A stretch of DNA of 64,000 nt from G963664835 sp963664835 (GCA_963664835.2 CAXXUG010000011.1:1-64000), one strand, 5' to 3'; shown: positions 16,329 through 25,371, numbered from the stretch's first letter. Notes: generated by a model not told the origin, from the letters alone. Made by a program: numbers and translations.

Positions 16329-17111
16329 ATGGTCCGAGGCCTGCTGGTATCGGTCTTGGTGGGCGTCATGTGTCCCCTCGTCGGCGCGTACGTCATTACT
16401 CGTGGACTCGCCTTCATGGGAGATGCATTGGCCCACGCCGTGTTGCCAGGGATGGTCATCGGCTTCATTCTCGGCATTGGCCTCATCGCCGCGGTGCCCT
16501 CCGGCATCGCCGTGGCCCTTCTGATCGGCTTCATCAGTCGCCGGTCCGGCGTCAGCGAGGATACCGCCATCGGCATTCTCTTCGCCGGCATGTTTGCTCT
16601 GGGGTTGGTGATGCTATCCGCCTCGACCGGCATCAAAGTGAACATCGAGGACTTCCTGCTTGGCCAGCCACTCGCCGTCGCCTGGTCCGAGGTCTACACC
16701 GCCCTGGCCCTGACCGTCGCAGTGATCGCAGGGTTGTACATCTTCCACTATCAGTTGGTATTGACCAGCTTCGATCCTGCTGGTGCGAGAGTGGTCGGTG
16801 TGCGCACAACTGCGATTGAGAACGTGTTGCTCGTCTTGTTGTCGCTGGTTATCGTCGTCGGCATCCTGGCGGTAGGAATTGTCTTGGTCATGGCGATGCT
16901 GATCACGCCGGCGGCGGCGGCTTACATTCTTGTCAGGCGGTTTGTCTCAATGATGGTAGTTGGGGCGATCATAGGCGTGGCGTCAGCGGTGGCGGGCCTT
17001 TACCTTTCGTACTACCTCAACCTGCCGTCGGGGCCGGTGATGACCCTGGTTGCGACCGGCATTTTTGTAGTTGCAGCTGCGATTAAGCGAGTTCCGCGGC
17101 TGAGCTTCTAG
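16329..17111 (+). CDS. znuB: Zinc/manganese ABC transporter permease (copy 2)
   Basis: This 260-residue ABC-3 type membrane permease is nearly identical in layout to copy 1, including GDALAHAVLPG and the C-terminal KRVPRLSF. The first ATG is at 16329. As in copy 1, the open frame before it encodes IEYITDPLQYSF directly from the znuC stop, and these residues are conserved, so the true start is probably upstream and non-AUG. Confidence 0.88.
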   Translation: MVRGLLVSVLVGVMCPLVGAYVITRGLAFMGDALAHAVLPGMVIGFILGIGLIAAVPSGIAVALLIGFISRRSGVSEDTAIGILFAGMFALGLVMLSASTGIKVNIEDFLLGQPLAVAWSEVYTALALTVAVIAGLYIFHYQLVLTSFDPAGARVVGVRTTAIENVLLVLLSLVIVVGILAVGIVLVMAMLITPAAAAYILVRRFVSMMVVGAIIGVASAVAGLYLSYYLNLPSGPVMTLVATGIFVVAAAIKRVPRLSF

Positions 17112-17852
17112 GGGAATAAACACTCAGGCAGGAGCCGCATCATACCTCTCCTCCCACAAATATCCCCGGCCCGGCCCTTCAAACATTCACCCCAACTGTT
17201 GCTCTTATGTTGCTAAAGCACCATGAAGGCCCCAATTTTTGGGCGGTTGCGTGAAATGTAGCGCCGGGCTTGCCCACAGCATCGCCTGCCCACAAACCGG
17301 CCCCTCACCTACCTGCCCGGACGCACGCATGGTGACCGGTTTAAGCGATTGGTACGAAAATGGCCGGACTAGCTAACTTCCTCTAACTGGGACTTTTTTC
17401 TAGCCGGAAGAGGACATCGTAGGGCTGGGGCTTGTCCCCAGCCGCAGGCAGGTCGGCAACCAACCCTAGTCCCGAGCCACTGTAATAGGAGACCCGCCAA
17501 CCAGTGCACCTAGTTTCATCCCTTGGTTTGCCGGCCGCTGCCGGGATGAGTGATTGCTGTGAGGCTAGGCACAAGCACTGGACCCGTCGTTCCGGCGAAC
17601 GCTGGAATACGGAGGGACACAGGGGGATTGAGACAGACTTGCCGGCAAGGAATCGGACTCTCATCCCAATCTTGTCTTCCGATGCGGCGTTCGCAGCTGC
17701 AAAATGATGTTGGTGCGTCGAACAGGACCAGGGATCAAGTCATCTCGAGTCCAGAGATCGAAGCGAGGGATCGGAGGCGCCCAATCATAAGTGCCGCGCG
17801 TTCGCGCGAGCGAAGGCATGAGGACTTCAGGCGACGGCGTGGCCGCCTCGTT
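17112..17852. repeat. Intergenic repeat block after znu copy 2
   Basis: No gene is seen. A GTAGCGC repeat begins at 17253, matching that at 13893. A second copy at 17417-17570 has a perfect hairpin at 17423-17443 (arms GGCTGGGG and CCCCAGCC, loop CTTGT) and long similarity to 10525-10690. A diverged TTCCGGCGAACGCTGGAA palindrome lies near 17590. Confidence 0.65.
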
Positions 17853-18977
17853 TCACATCCCGCCCGGCCGGTACGCGTGTTCTAGGTGATCGACGTGGTG
17901 CCTCTCGGTGCAAGTGGCCGCCGATTTTTCCAGTTGGATCGTGACGTGGCCGATGCCGTACTTGTCGTGGATGATGCCCTGCATGCGTTTCAGGAGCACT
18001 TCCATGTCTCCCTCGTAGGATGGGTCGACGACGATGTGCGCGGTAAAGGCTTCGCTTCCCGAGGTAATCGTCCACACGTGGACATCGTGAATGATGGTCA
18101 CCCCTTCTAACTCCTCGACGTCGCTGCACAGCCTGTAGACGTCTATGTGCTCGGGTGTTCCTTCAAGCAGAACTCGGAACACCTTCGTGACCAGCCGCCA
18201 GGAGCTGAGCATTATCAGTATCCCGATGAGGATGCTCAGGATCGGGTCGATAAATGCCCAACCCGTCGTAAGAATCACGATCGCCGAAATGACTACGGCT
18301 ACCGATCCCATCAAGTCTGCCATCACGTGCTGGAACGCGCCCTCCACGTTGAGGCTATGCTCCGCCGATCGGTGGAGTATGTATGCAGTTACTAGGTTAA
18401 TCACGAGTCCCCCAACACCCACGACCAGCATTGGGACGCCGTCTATGTGTTGCTCTCCACCGGTGAACCTGTGGAAGGCCTCGAAGAGTATCCAGCCGAC
18501 GATCAACCAAAGTGCGAGAGCGTTGATCAGTGCGGCTATTATCTCCGTGCGGAAGTAGCCGTAGGTGCGATCGACTGATGCTTCCCTCTCCGCGATCCAC
18601 ATAGCGAATAACGCCATTGCGATCGCGGCCGCGTCTGTCAGCATATGGCCGGCGTCCGCGATGAGTGCCAAGCTGCCCGAGATCAAGCCACCTACTACTT
18701 CCGCCACCATGTAGGTGGAAATCAGTACTAGCGAGATGACCAGACTGCGCTTGCTCGCCCCCCTCAGTTCGTGCGCGTGGTCGTGCCCGCCAAAACCGTG
18801 ATGGTGATGATGATGTCCATGCCCGTGGTCGTGGTCATGGCCGGCGTGGTCGTGGTCATGGCCGGCGTGGTCGTGCCCGTGGTCATGGTCATGGCCGGCG
18901 TGGTCGTGCCCGTGGTCGTGGTCATGGTCATGGCCGGCATGGTCGTGCCCGTGATCGTGGCCACTACCAGAGGACAT
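17853..18977 (-). CDS. Cation diffusion facilitator exporter with His-rich N terminus
   Basis: This 374-residue CDF family (CzcD/ZitB-like) protein would export Zn2+ or a similar metal by proton antiport. Residues 1-75 are almost only His, Asp and Gly (repeats of HDHDHGHDHAG). Six membrane segments follow, with the intramembrane metal sites DAGHMLTD in helix 2 and HVMAD in helix 5, then a cytoplasmic C-terminal domain. The ATG has a GGAGAGGTGGAG site upstream. It is convergent to the two uptake operons and beside the His/Cys peptide gene, which completes a metal-homeostasis island. Confidence 0.93.
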   Translation of the reverse strand: MSSGSGHDHGHDHAGHDHDHDHGHDHAGHDHDHGHDHAGHDHDHAGHDHDHGHGHHHHHHGFGGHDHAHELRGASKRSLVISLVLISTYMVAEVVGGLISGSLALIADAGHMLTDAAAIAMALFAMWIAEREASVDRTYGYFRTEIIAALINALALWLIVGWILFEAFHRFTGGEQHIDGVPMLVVGVGGLVINLVTAYILHRSAEHSLNVEGAFQHVMADLMGSVAVVISAIVILTTGWAFIDPILSILIGILIMLSSWRLVTKVFRVLLEGTPEHIDVYRLCSDVEELEGVTIIHDVHVWTITSGSEAFTAHIVVDPSYEGDMEVLLKRMQGIIHDKYGIGHVTIQLEKSAATCTERHHVDHLEHAYRPGGM

Positions 18978-19297
18978 AGCTCCACCTCTCCCTGGCGGCC
19001 GGACCGGACCGGTGGGCCGCAGACGCTTAGGTTACTTCACAAAGACTGGACCGCATAGTTGTTGCCGACACCACTGCTTGGCGCGGTACCCCGACCCCTT
19101 ATTCGGACAACACCATGCCACCCAGCAAGCCTCTTGCCAAACGGCACACGATCCGTCGGGGTCAACCATTCTGTCTCTAGCTACGAGCGTCCGCAGCCAA
19201 AGACAACAACAAACGCAATTCCGCCGGATCCCCTCATCGAACTCGAAAACCCCGGCGAGGCGTTGCGTTTGTTATGAACAGGCGCTATTCAGATCGA
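18978..19297. other. Intergenic region with structured element
   Basis: No protein gene is seen. The only notable feature is a nested inverted repeat at 19208-19273, listed separately. Confidence 0.4.
19208..19273. other. Nested inverted repeat downstream of the His-rich peptide gene
   Basis: AACAAACGCAA (19208-19218) and TTGCGTTTGTT (19263-19273) are perfect complements. Inside, CGCCGG (19222-19227) and CCGGCG (19252-19257) pair again. On the minus strand it begins 25 bases after the peptide gene stop, so it could be its terminator or a processed 3' RNA structure. No T-run is present. Confidence 0.4.
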
Positions 19298-19531
19298 CTA
19301 GTGCGTGTGCCCGTGGTGCTCGTGACCGTCGCACTCGTGCGGGTCGTGCACGTGCCCCGGCTCGTCGGCGTGATGGCAGTGTGTGTCGCACTCGTGTTCG
19401 TAATGATCGTGCTCGTCGGCGTGGTGCTCGTGACCGTCACACTCGTGGATGTCGTGCACGTGCCCCGGCTCGTCGGCGTGGTGCTCGTGGGTATCACACT
19501 CGTGGATGTCGTGGACTCTTCCTACCGCCAT
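19298..19531 (-). CDS. 77-residue His/Cys/acidic-rich putative metal-binding peptide
   Basis: This small gene encodes a peptide with about 25 His and 5 Cys in 77 residues. It consists of four imperfect units of the type HVHDxHECDxHEHHADE after a short MAVGR leader. I know no family match; its composition recalls bacterial His-rich metal storage or chaperone peptides such as Hpn, but without sequence relationship. Evidence for expression is strong: GGAGGAGG lies 7 bases before the ATG, preceded by a promoter and a dyad at 19549-19593. There is no signal peptide, so it should be cytoplasmic. Next to zinc importers and a CDF exporter, a role as metal buffer is likely but inferred. Confidence 0.8.
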   Translation of the reverse strand: MAVGRVHDIHECDTHEHHADEPGHVHDIHECDGHEHHADEHDHYEHECDTHCHHADEPGHVHDPHECDGHEHHGHTH

Positions 19532-19548
19532 TTGGCAACCTCCTCCGT

Positions 19549-19593
19549 TTGTGAAAATTTACACAATCCTAGCACGGGCAAACGGATTGTCAA
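19549..19593 (-). promoter_or_regulatory. Promoter with operator-like dyad for the His/Cys peptide gene
   Basis: Read on the minus strand, TTGACA (19593-19588) and TAGGAT (19571-19566) are 16 bases apart. They are followed at once by the dyad TTGTG...CACAA (19566-19549) with an AT-rich centre, placed where a repressor would block initiation. It differs from the GATAC dyad of the znu operons, so the regulator may differ. Confidence 0.55.
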
Positions 19594-19611
19594 ATCCCTG
19601 CCAAAATAGAG

Positions 19612-20019
19612 ACGTAGTCTCATTAGTACACTGGCATCAAGGCCAAAAACACACCATTTTCTAAATGACAATTGACGTCGTAATGCCTTAGAAATTCGGA
19701 TGATGGAGGATGGCGTGACCTTTACGTGTATTACCTGTAATAATAGATACGCAGTCTCAATAAGTCATGGGTATTAAGGGCAAGGAATTCAGCTATTTCT
19801 GAACAACTTCTCACTGGTTTTGTCCGAGGGATTCGGCTGATTAAGGACGGTGTCACCAGCATTTCTATTTGCCTGCGGTAGGGTTCGCAGCGCGAATTCG
19901 ATTCCGAGGAAAACGGGGACGGGTCTGACTGTGCCGAGCTTACGGACATCATTACTCCTATCGGCGACCGATTCGTGGCGCCGGCGCCCCCGGCGTCGAT
20001 TCAGAGCGCATGGCCCAGA
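19612..20019. other. AT-richer intergenic region, nothing recognised
   Basis: No gene, hairpin or known element is recognised. Two stretches, near 19611-19645 and 19747-19781, resemble each other weakly. Confidence 0.4.
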
Positions 20020-20778
20020 TCAGGTGAGAGCTGGAAGTACCGAGATTAGTTCATAGAGGGTCCGGATCTGGCTCTTCGGTTCCTCCTGCCCATCCGGCCA
20101 GGCGATCGTGCCCCTTAGCCAAACCGAGTTCACTCCCGCTGCCGAAGCTCCAAGGACGTCGTTGACCGGGTGATCGCCTACGAACCAAGATTCCGCCGGC
20201 TCGGCGCCTAGCCTTCGCAACGCGAGTTCAAATATGCGCCGGTCGGGTTTTACCAGGCCCACCACTTGAGATACGACTATGGTTTTGAAGTACGATCGAA
20301 TACGCAGCGCGTCAATCTTGGCGTTCTGTGCGCGGGCGTCGCCATTCGTGATAATTCCCAGCTTGAGCTTCCTAGAGCGCAGCTCGTCCAGCGTGGTGTA
20401 CAGCCCCTCCATCGGCTGGCTGATCTTGGGAAACTCGGTCCTCCAGTAATCTATCAGTTCGTCCAACTGCGGCCGGCTGCGCCACGGCAGGATCTCAAGT
20501 AGCTCGGCCATCGACTCGTCCTTCGGCCGGTATCCGTCCCGGTCCGCCCGCCTTATTGTCTCGGTCAGTGCCGCGACGGAGATCTCTCCTAGAGGGCAGG
20601 AATAGTCCGCAGCAAAGACCTCGGCGAATCTCTCGATCGAAATCCGCCGGTCGTTTAGGGTGCCATCGAGGTCGAAGAGGACCGCTGACAGATTGGACTC
20701 GCCTGCCACTACGCTCCCGGCAGAGGTAGATTCGGGTTCGTAGCTGGCTTTGAAACCTGCATTTGTCTCTGCCGTCAT
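20020..20778 (-). CDS. HAD superfamily hydrolase
   Basis: This 252-residue protein shows the four HAD motifs in order: nucleophile motif LFDLDGTLND near residue 35, motif II Thr in GIITNGD, motif III Lys in KPDRRIFELAL and motif IV acidic pair in WFVGDHPVNDVLGA. A helical cap sits between motifs I and II. It resembles the phosphoglycolate phosphatase/YjjG group and probably removes phosphate from a small metabolite. The start is uncertain: ATG 20778 has only a weak GGAAG site, and the first 28 residues precede the conserved domain. Confidence 0.85.
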   Translation of the reverse strand: MTAETNAGFKASYEPESTSAGSVVAGESNLSAVLFDLDGTLNDRRISIERFAEVFAADYSCPLGEISVAALTETIRRADRDGYRPKDESMAELLEILPWRSRPQLDELIDYWRTEFPKISQPMEGLYTTLDELRSRKLKLGIITNGDARAQNAKIDALRIRSYFKTIVVSQVVGLVKPDRRIFELALRRLGAEPAESWFVGDHPVNDVLGASAAGVNSVWLRGTIAWPDGQEEPKSQIRTLYELISVLPALT

Positions 20779-20873
20779 CGCTTCCGTTCGGAATCCCGGC
20801 CGTGCTCCGTGCCGGCCACGGCAACTGGTATCCGAGGCTTGCTACCGCCTAACATGTGAATCACCGCTGACGA

Positions 20874-21854
20874 CTACGCCCCCACGGCCTGCCGGTAGTT
20901 CTGGTAGATGATGTGAGTTCCTAGCGGTGAGATGGAGCCGGTTTCCGGATCCGGCCGCAGCCCAAGTGGCTCGCTCAACCGATCGAATACCTCGCCGGCG
21001 ATCTCTAGAAACGACCTATCGGGGTCCGCGTTCGTGACCTCGTAGGTTGTGTCCCCGTACTGTCGGGCCACCTCCCGGCACTTGTGCAGATACTGCCGGC
21101 CGGCCGGCCTGTACTTGATCGACTCGCGTGTCATACCGGGCACAGTGTAATGATGGCCCTGGCACAGTAGATTCAGGTCCAGGTCGAGCAGTCTTTTCAA
21201 CGACGCGTCGTACACGGCCGGATCCATCACAATCGGCACCGTGCCTTCGCTTGCGCTGTTGCCAGGAGCAGAGTCCCCCGTAATTGCGATGCCCTCGCGT
21301 TCCCAGTAAAGGCTGACGCTACCGGGCGAATGCCCGGGGGTATGAATGACTCTCAGCTCAATTCCGCGTCCAAGATCGATCACGTCACCGTCGTTCAAGA
21401 GCCCGGTGAAATCGGGAGGTTGGCCCATCATCAGGTGTAACTCCCTTCTTCCGGCTTCGATCTCGTCCTCTAGTCCCCATAGGTCCAGCATCGGCAGGAG
21501 CATCGAGTCGAACAGCCAGTCCGGGTCGACGATCTTCTCCTCGGCCGGATGGATCAGGATCTCGCAATCAGGCGCCTCCCGGCGCACCGACTCATTGCCG
21601 CCGGCGTGGTCCCAGTGCCCGTGCGTGTTGATGATCACGTCGACATCGGCGAGCGTGCGGCCGATGTTGGCCAGCGCCGGCGCGATGTATTTGTGAGGAT
21701 CGGGCGCCGTGCAGGTGTCGACCAGTGCCAACCTCTCGCCTTCCAGCAGGTACACCTCGGTATGGTCAACTACCCGATCGACTCCCCAATAGCAACCGAT
21801 CTGGGTGATCTGTGGGTGAAACTTGAAGTCGATGTGGTTGTAGAGCGGGTCCAT
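20874..21854 (-). CDS. MBL-fold metallo-hydrolase
   Basis: This 326-residue metallo-beta-lactamase-fold protein has the two-metal motif NTHGHWDHAGGN (HxHxDH), the next ligands in HTPGHSPGSV and ITGDSAPGN, and a final His in CQGHHYTVPG. The fold covers about residues 15-240; the C-terminal part is helical. The start ATG follows GGAGGG. Substrate is not evident; family members include lactonases, glyoxalase II and beta-lactamase-like enzymes. It is encoded between a HAD hydrolase and a VCBS-repeat protein on the same strand, with gaps of about 95 bases, so co-transcription is possible. Confidence 0.88.
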   Translation of the reverse strand: MDPLYNHIDFKFHPQITQIGCYWGVDRVVDHTEVYLLEGERLALVDTCTAPDPHKYIAPALANIGRTLADVDVIINTHGHWDHAGGNESVRREAPDCEILIHPAEEKIVDPDWLFDSMLLPMLDLWGLEDEIEAGRRELHLMMGQPPDFTGLLNDGDVIDLGRGIELRVIHTPGHSPGSVSLYWEREGIAITGDSAPGNSASEGTVPIVMDPAVYDASLKRLLDLDLNLLCQGHHYTVPGMTRESIKYRPAGRQYLHKCREVARQYGDTTYEVTNADPDRSFLEIAGEVFDRLSEPLGLRPDPETGSISPLGTHIIYQNYRQAVGA

Positions 21855-21951
21855 CTTTACCCTCCGTCTCAGTTTGTCGAACCAAATGTTTGATTACGGC
21901 ATCCGTTTCTTTCGGGAGCGCGACACTCGCTGTCCCGTGACGTTTTACCGG

Positions 21952-24195
21952 CTATTCCGCCGGCTCGGATACCGTTATCTTTTGATTTACCGGCAAGTTC
22001 GTCAGCCTCTGCAAAACTCCGCTCGGCCATTTGATGAGTAGGTGGTCTACGCTTGTGCTATCGGCGAGCCCGAAGTGGGCCACCAGGCTGTGCTGCCCGA
22101 GGAAGGTGGTCCCACTCTGTATCTCGCGAATCTGTTTGCGCTCGCCGGCCTCGAGCACCAGCCGGGCGCCAATGCCGTCACGGTTGCTCCGGGTGCCGAC
22201 CAACTGAACTTGCAACCAGCGGCTGCCGTTGCCCGAGTTCCGAAGGAGCACCGGCCTCTGATCCATATTGGCAACCAAAAGATCGAGAAAACCGTCGCCG
22301 TCGTAGTCGGCTACCGCCAATCCGCGGCCGCAGCCGGTGTGATCCGATTGAGTAATCTTGGAGACGTCACGAAAGGTGCCGTCTCCCCGGTTCATGAACA
22401 GTGCGTTGGGCTGGTCCGGCGGGTAACGTCCGTCCGGCATCTTTTCCGGGTAGAGTGTCCCGGCGACGAGGTAGAGATCCAACAACCCGTTATTGTCGAA
22501 ATCCAAGAATGCGGTCCCCCATCCTATCGACTTGTCGCCCCCGATCATGCCCCGCCCCACCTCGGCCCGGTTGGTCATCTCCTCGAACGTGCCGTCGCCC
22601 CGGTTGCGGTAGAGAATGCTGCTGCCGATGTTGGACATGTACATGTCGAGTCTTCCATCTTCATCGAAGTCCCCAACCGCGAGGCCCATCCCGTGGATGG
22701 CCGCCCCCACCCCGGCTTTGTTCGTGACGTCCTTAAACATCCAACCATCGCCATCCGGGCCCTCGTTGCGGTAGAGAATATTTGGATGTACGTGTTGGCC
22801 GAAGTCATTTACCACGTACAGGTCCGTCCGGCCGTCGTCATCGTAGTCGAAGAATCCAACCGCCAGTCCCGCGCCGTGAATATCGTTCGGCCTTAGCGAT
22901 GACGAAATGTTGCGAAAAGTCCCGTCCCCATTGTTACGGAACAGCTTGTGCCGGCGGGCGAGCGGCCTGTAAAAGTCCTCGCTGCCGGTCGGAGAGGTGT
23001 CGACGTTAACTTGCACCGGCATATTGTCGAACCAGTAGGCCACATAAAGGTCCAACTTGCCATCGCCGTCAAAATCGCCCCAGGCCGCCGAAGTAGGATG
23101 TCCATCCTCTATGTTCAGCAGCGCCGGCTTGGTCACGTCGGTGAAAGTTCCGTCACCATTGTTTTGATACAGCTTCAACCCTGTGCGAGTAGTCACCAGA
23201 AGATCGCAGTTGCCGTTGTTGTTGTAATCGGCACACGCGACGCCAACCGATATCGCGTCGGGATCGGCTACCCCAGCTTCCTCGGTCACGTCGGTAAACG
23301 TGCCGTCCCCGTCGTTGCGGTACAGGGCGTTGGCCCCGTTCGCATTGGTCATGAAAATGTCCGGCTTACCGTCACCGTTGTAGTCAAAGAACGCCACGCC
23401 GGCCTGTATCGCGTCCAATCGCCGATGAGACTTATGCTGAAAGGTAATCCCGGCCTGGTTGGTCACGTCCGAGAATGTCGGCAGTGCCTGCGTCGGGCTG
23501 CGCTCCGTGATTGTGAACCGGGCTGCTCCAATGGCGGCGATTATGCCGGCGGACCCCAGCATCAGCGTTCTCCGGGACACTCGCGGTGATCCATTGCTCG
23601 GCGCGCGTTCAACCTGTCGGACCATTAGCTCGCTCCATGCAGCCTTCAGGTCAGTGGCCAAGTGTCGGTGGAAACCTCCCAGCCAGAAAGCTCCTGCGAT
23701 GAGTAGGTAGGTGGATGTGCTCAGAAGGAAATACGGCCAAAGGCCGGTGATGCCGGAAGAGTCGGCACGTCCGAAATCTATCAACTGCCAGACTCTTATC
23801 ACGTGCTCGACCAGGTGATATCCCTGAAGCGCCAGGGCGATGCTCAGTAACCACCACGAGGTCATCCCTCTTGCCCACCGGTCGGGTTGATGAGCGTTGC
23901 TCAGCTTATAGATCAGGAAGAGCGTCCAGAAGAAAACAAGGCTGTACGCAAAGTGGAGCAGGTCTAAGTCGAAGTAGTGTCCGAGAATCCCTTTGACCTC
24001 GGAGGACTCGAGCACGAAACGTTCGAATAGCTGAACAATATGCTCGGCTTGTTGAATCCCCTGTACCAGCAGCGCCGTGAGAAACGCGATCGCAAGTGCG
24101 GGGTTTGGGAAATGCTGAACCTCGCCGGATTGAGGCGGCATTGTTGCCCGCCCGGCATCCTGCCCGTCCTCACCCGTTCGGTCGCCGCCGTCCAT
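21952..24195 (-). CDS. Membrane-anchored VCBS/FG-GAP repeat protein with ASPIC/UnbV domain (CRTAC1-like)
   Basis: This 747-residue protein begins with about 190 residues holding several membrane segments. A further hydrophobic helix around residues 208-228 is preceded by SRRTLMLGSAG, which looks like an internal twin-arginine signal. Then come about seven repeats with calcium-binding loops of the type DxNxDGxxD (FDYNGDGKPD, GDFDGDGKLD, ADYDGDGFLD), forming a predicted beta-propeller. The C-terminal 90 residues fit the ASPIC/UnbV domain. Such proteins are usually secreted without a polytopic membrane domain. A fusion of a membrane protein to a propeller displayed outside the cell is the simplest reading. 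Function is unknown. Confidence 0.85.
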   Translation of the reverse strand: MDGGDRTGEDGQDAGRATMPPQSGEVQHFPNPALAIAFLTALLVQGIQQAEHIVQLFERFVLESSEVKGILGHYFDLDLLHFAYSLVFFWTLFLIYKLSNAHQPDRWARGMTSWWLLSIALALQGYHLVEHVIRVWQLIDFGRADSSGITGLWPYFLLSTSTYLLIAGAFWLGGFHRHLATDLKAAWSELMVRQVERAPSNGSPRVSRRTLMLGSAGIIAAIGAARFTITERSPTQALPTFSDVTNQAGITFQHKSHRRLDAIQAGVAFFDYNGDGKPDIFMTNANGANALYRNDGDGTFTDVTEEAGVADPDAISVGVACADYNNNGNCDLLVTTRTGLKLYQNNGDGTFTDVTKPALLNIEDGHPTSAAWGDFDGDGKLDLYVAYWFDNMPVQVNVDTSPTGSEDFYRPLARRHKLFRNNGDGTFRNISSSLRPNDIHGAGLAVGFFDYDDDGRTDLYVVNDFGQHVHPNILYRNEGPDGDGWMFKDVTNKAGVGAAIHGMGLAVGDFDEDGRLDMYMSNIGSSILYRNRGDGTFEEMTNRAEVGRGMIGGDKSIGWGTAFLDFDNNGLLDLYLVAGTLYPEKMPDGRYPPDQPNALFMNRGDGTFRDVSKITQSDHTGCGRGLAVADYDGDGFLDLLVANMDQRPVLLRNSGNGSRWLQVQLVGTRSNRDGIGARLVLEAGERKQIREIQSGTTFLGQHSLVAHFGLADSTSVDHLLIKWPSGVLQRLTNLPVNQKITVSEPAE

Positions 24196-24476
24196 GACCG
24201 GATGCTTCTCCTCACCTTTGTGTTAGGGAAATAATAGCCGGGTGAATCGAGAAAACTGACCAAAGGTGCCAAGTAAACCGCGCCCGCAAGCCATTCGTTT
24301 TCGCGAGCAAACTTCGTATGCGCAGGGCACTCTCTCGAGCACATCCAGAGGCTCAAGTATACATTGGTGGTGTGGAGCACAATACTGTAAACTTCCGGCA
24401 CTCTGTCAACGAAGAAATGAGCCGTTGGAGGACGCGATTCGATGAAGCTCTCCCCCCACCATATAGGAGTATCGTC

Positions 24477-25277
24477 GTGATTACCGCGGAGCAGCTGTCG
24501 TACTTCGAGACGTTTGGCTATCTCGTTTTGCCCCAGGCATTCAGCGCAGAGGAGATGACGGCTATAAGCGAGGAGTTCGACCGTCTGGTCGACGGAGAAC
24601 GACAGGGAGCACCGTTTCCCGGCAAGACCAGGCAGTCGTTGTATGGGATTGCCGAGAGGAGTGACTTGCTGACAGGTTTGGTTGTTGAGGACGATCGCAT
24701 ATACGAAACCGTCGAGGGCCTGTTCGGGCCCGGGTTCTTGTGGCTCTGTTCCGAAGGAAACCTCTACGTCGGTGACACGAGCTGGCATCCGGACGGCACT
24801 AACCTGGACTATACGTCGATGAAGGTATCGTTGTACCTGGATCCGCTGACCAAGGATACCGGATGCCTGCGCGTGATTCCCGGGTCACACAGATTCCCAT
24901 TTCACGAAGACCTCAAGCCAAGTCCGCAGGCCAAGGGAACGACTTGGTTCGAGAAGTTTGGGATGGAAGGGTCCGAAGTGCCGGCCTGCTCCCTGGAATC
25001 CGTGCCAGGCGACGTCCTTTTCATGGACTGCAATATCTGGCACGCCGCATTCGGTGGAGTCCCCGGCCGGCGTCACCTCGCCGTGAACTTCGTGCCTGAG
25101 CCAAAGACCGAAGAAAACGTCGCCAAGATGCGGAGCAACTACGAAGGAGACCTGGAACGCATTACGAGACTGCAGTACAGCCAGCCCGGCCGGCTGTTCA
25201 CCGACGAGTTCCTCTACAGCGATCGCCCGCGAATTCGACGCCTGGCTTCAAAATGGGTAGAGCTAGGGTTGAACTAG
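24477..25277 (+). CDS. Phytanoyl-CoA dioxygenase (PhyH) family protein
   Basis: This 266-residue Fe(II)/2-oxoglutarate oxygenase is the close paralogue of the protein at 399, with HxD in WHPDGTNLDY and the distal motif WHAAFGGVPGRRHLAV. An open frame extends to 24318, but the start is GTG 24477: TAGGAG lies 7 bases before it and the protein then aligns with the ATG start of its paralogue. It opens transporter cluster 2 just as its paralogue opens cluster 1. Confidence 0.9.
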   Translation: MITAEQLSYFETFGYLVLPQAFSAEEMTAISEEFDRLVDGERQGAPFPGKTRQSLYGIAERSDLLTGLVVEDDRIYETVEGLFGPGFLWLCSEGNLYVGDTSWHPDGTNLDYTSMKVSLYLDPLTKDTGCLRVIPGSHRFPFHEDLKPSPQAKGTTWFEKFGMEGSEVPACSLESVPGDVLFMDCNIWHAAFGGVPGRRHLAVNFVPEPKTEENVAKMRSNYEGDLERITRLQYSQPGRLFTDEFLYSDRPRIRRLASKWVELGLN

Positions 25278-25371
25278 AGCCGCTCCCTTCTGTCCCCGTT
25301 CGGTTGATGCTAGGAGTCCGGCAAGCCCCGGTACACTTGGGCGATTCCGACCGATTCGATGGTTTGGGTGC

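Larger units (their letters stand above)
10782..17370 (+). repeat. Tandem duplication of a whole znuACB-type operon (unit about 3.3 kb)
   Basis: Two consecutive units, about 10782-14090 and 14106-17370, contain the same gene order, the same promoter and operator layout, the same gene overlaps and the same downstream repeat block. Corresponding gene starts are 3301 bases apart (10954 and 14255). The copies have diverged at many synonymous sites and most strongly in the His-rich loop of the binding protein, so this is an old duplication rather than an assembly repeat. Confidence 0.9.

Noticed and set aside
19611..19790. Two similar stretches, 19611-19645 and 19747-19781, as a direct repeat
   Set aside because: Similarity is short and gapped, and no function or further copy was found.
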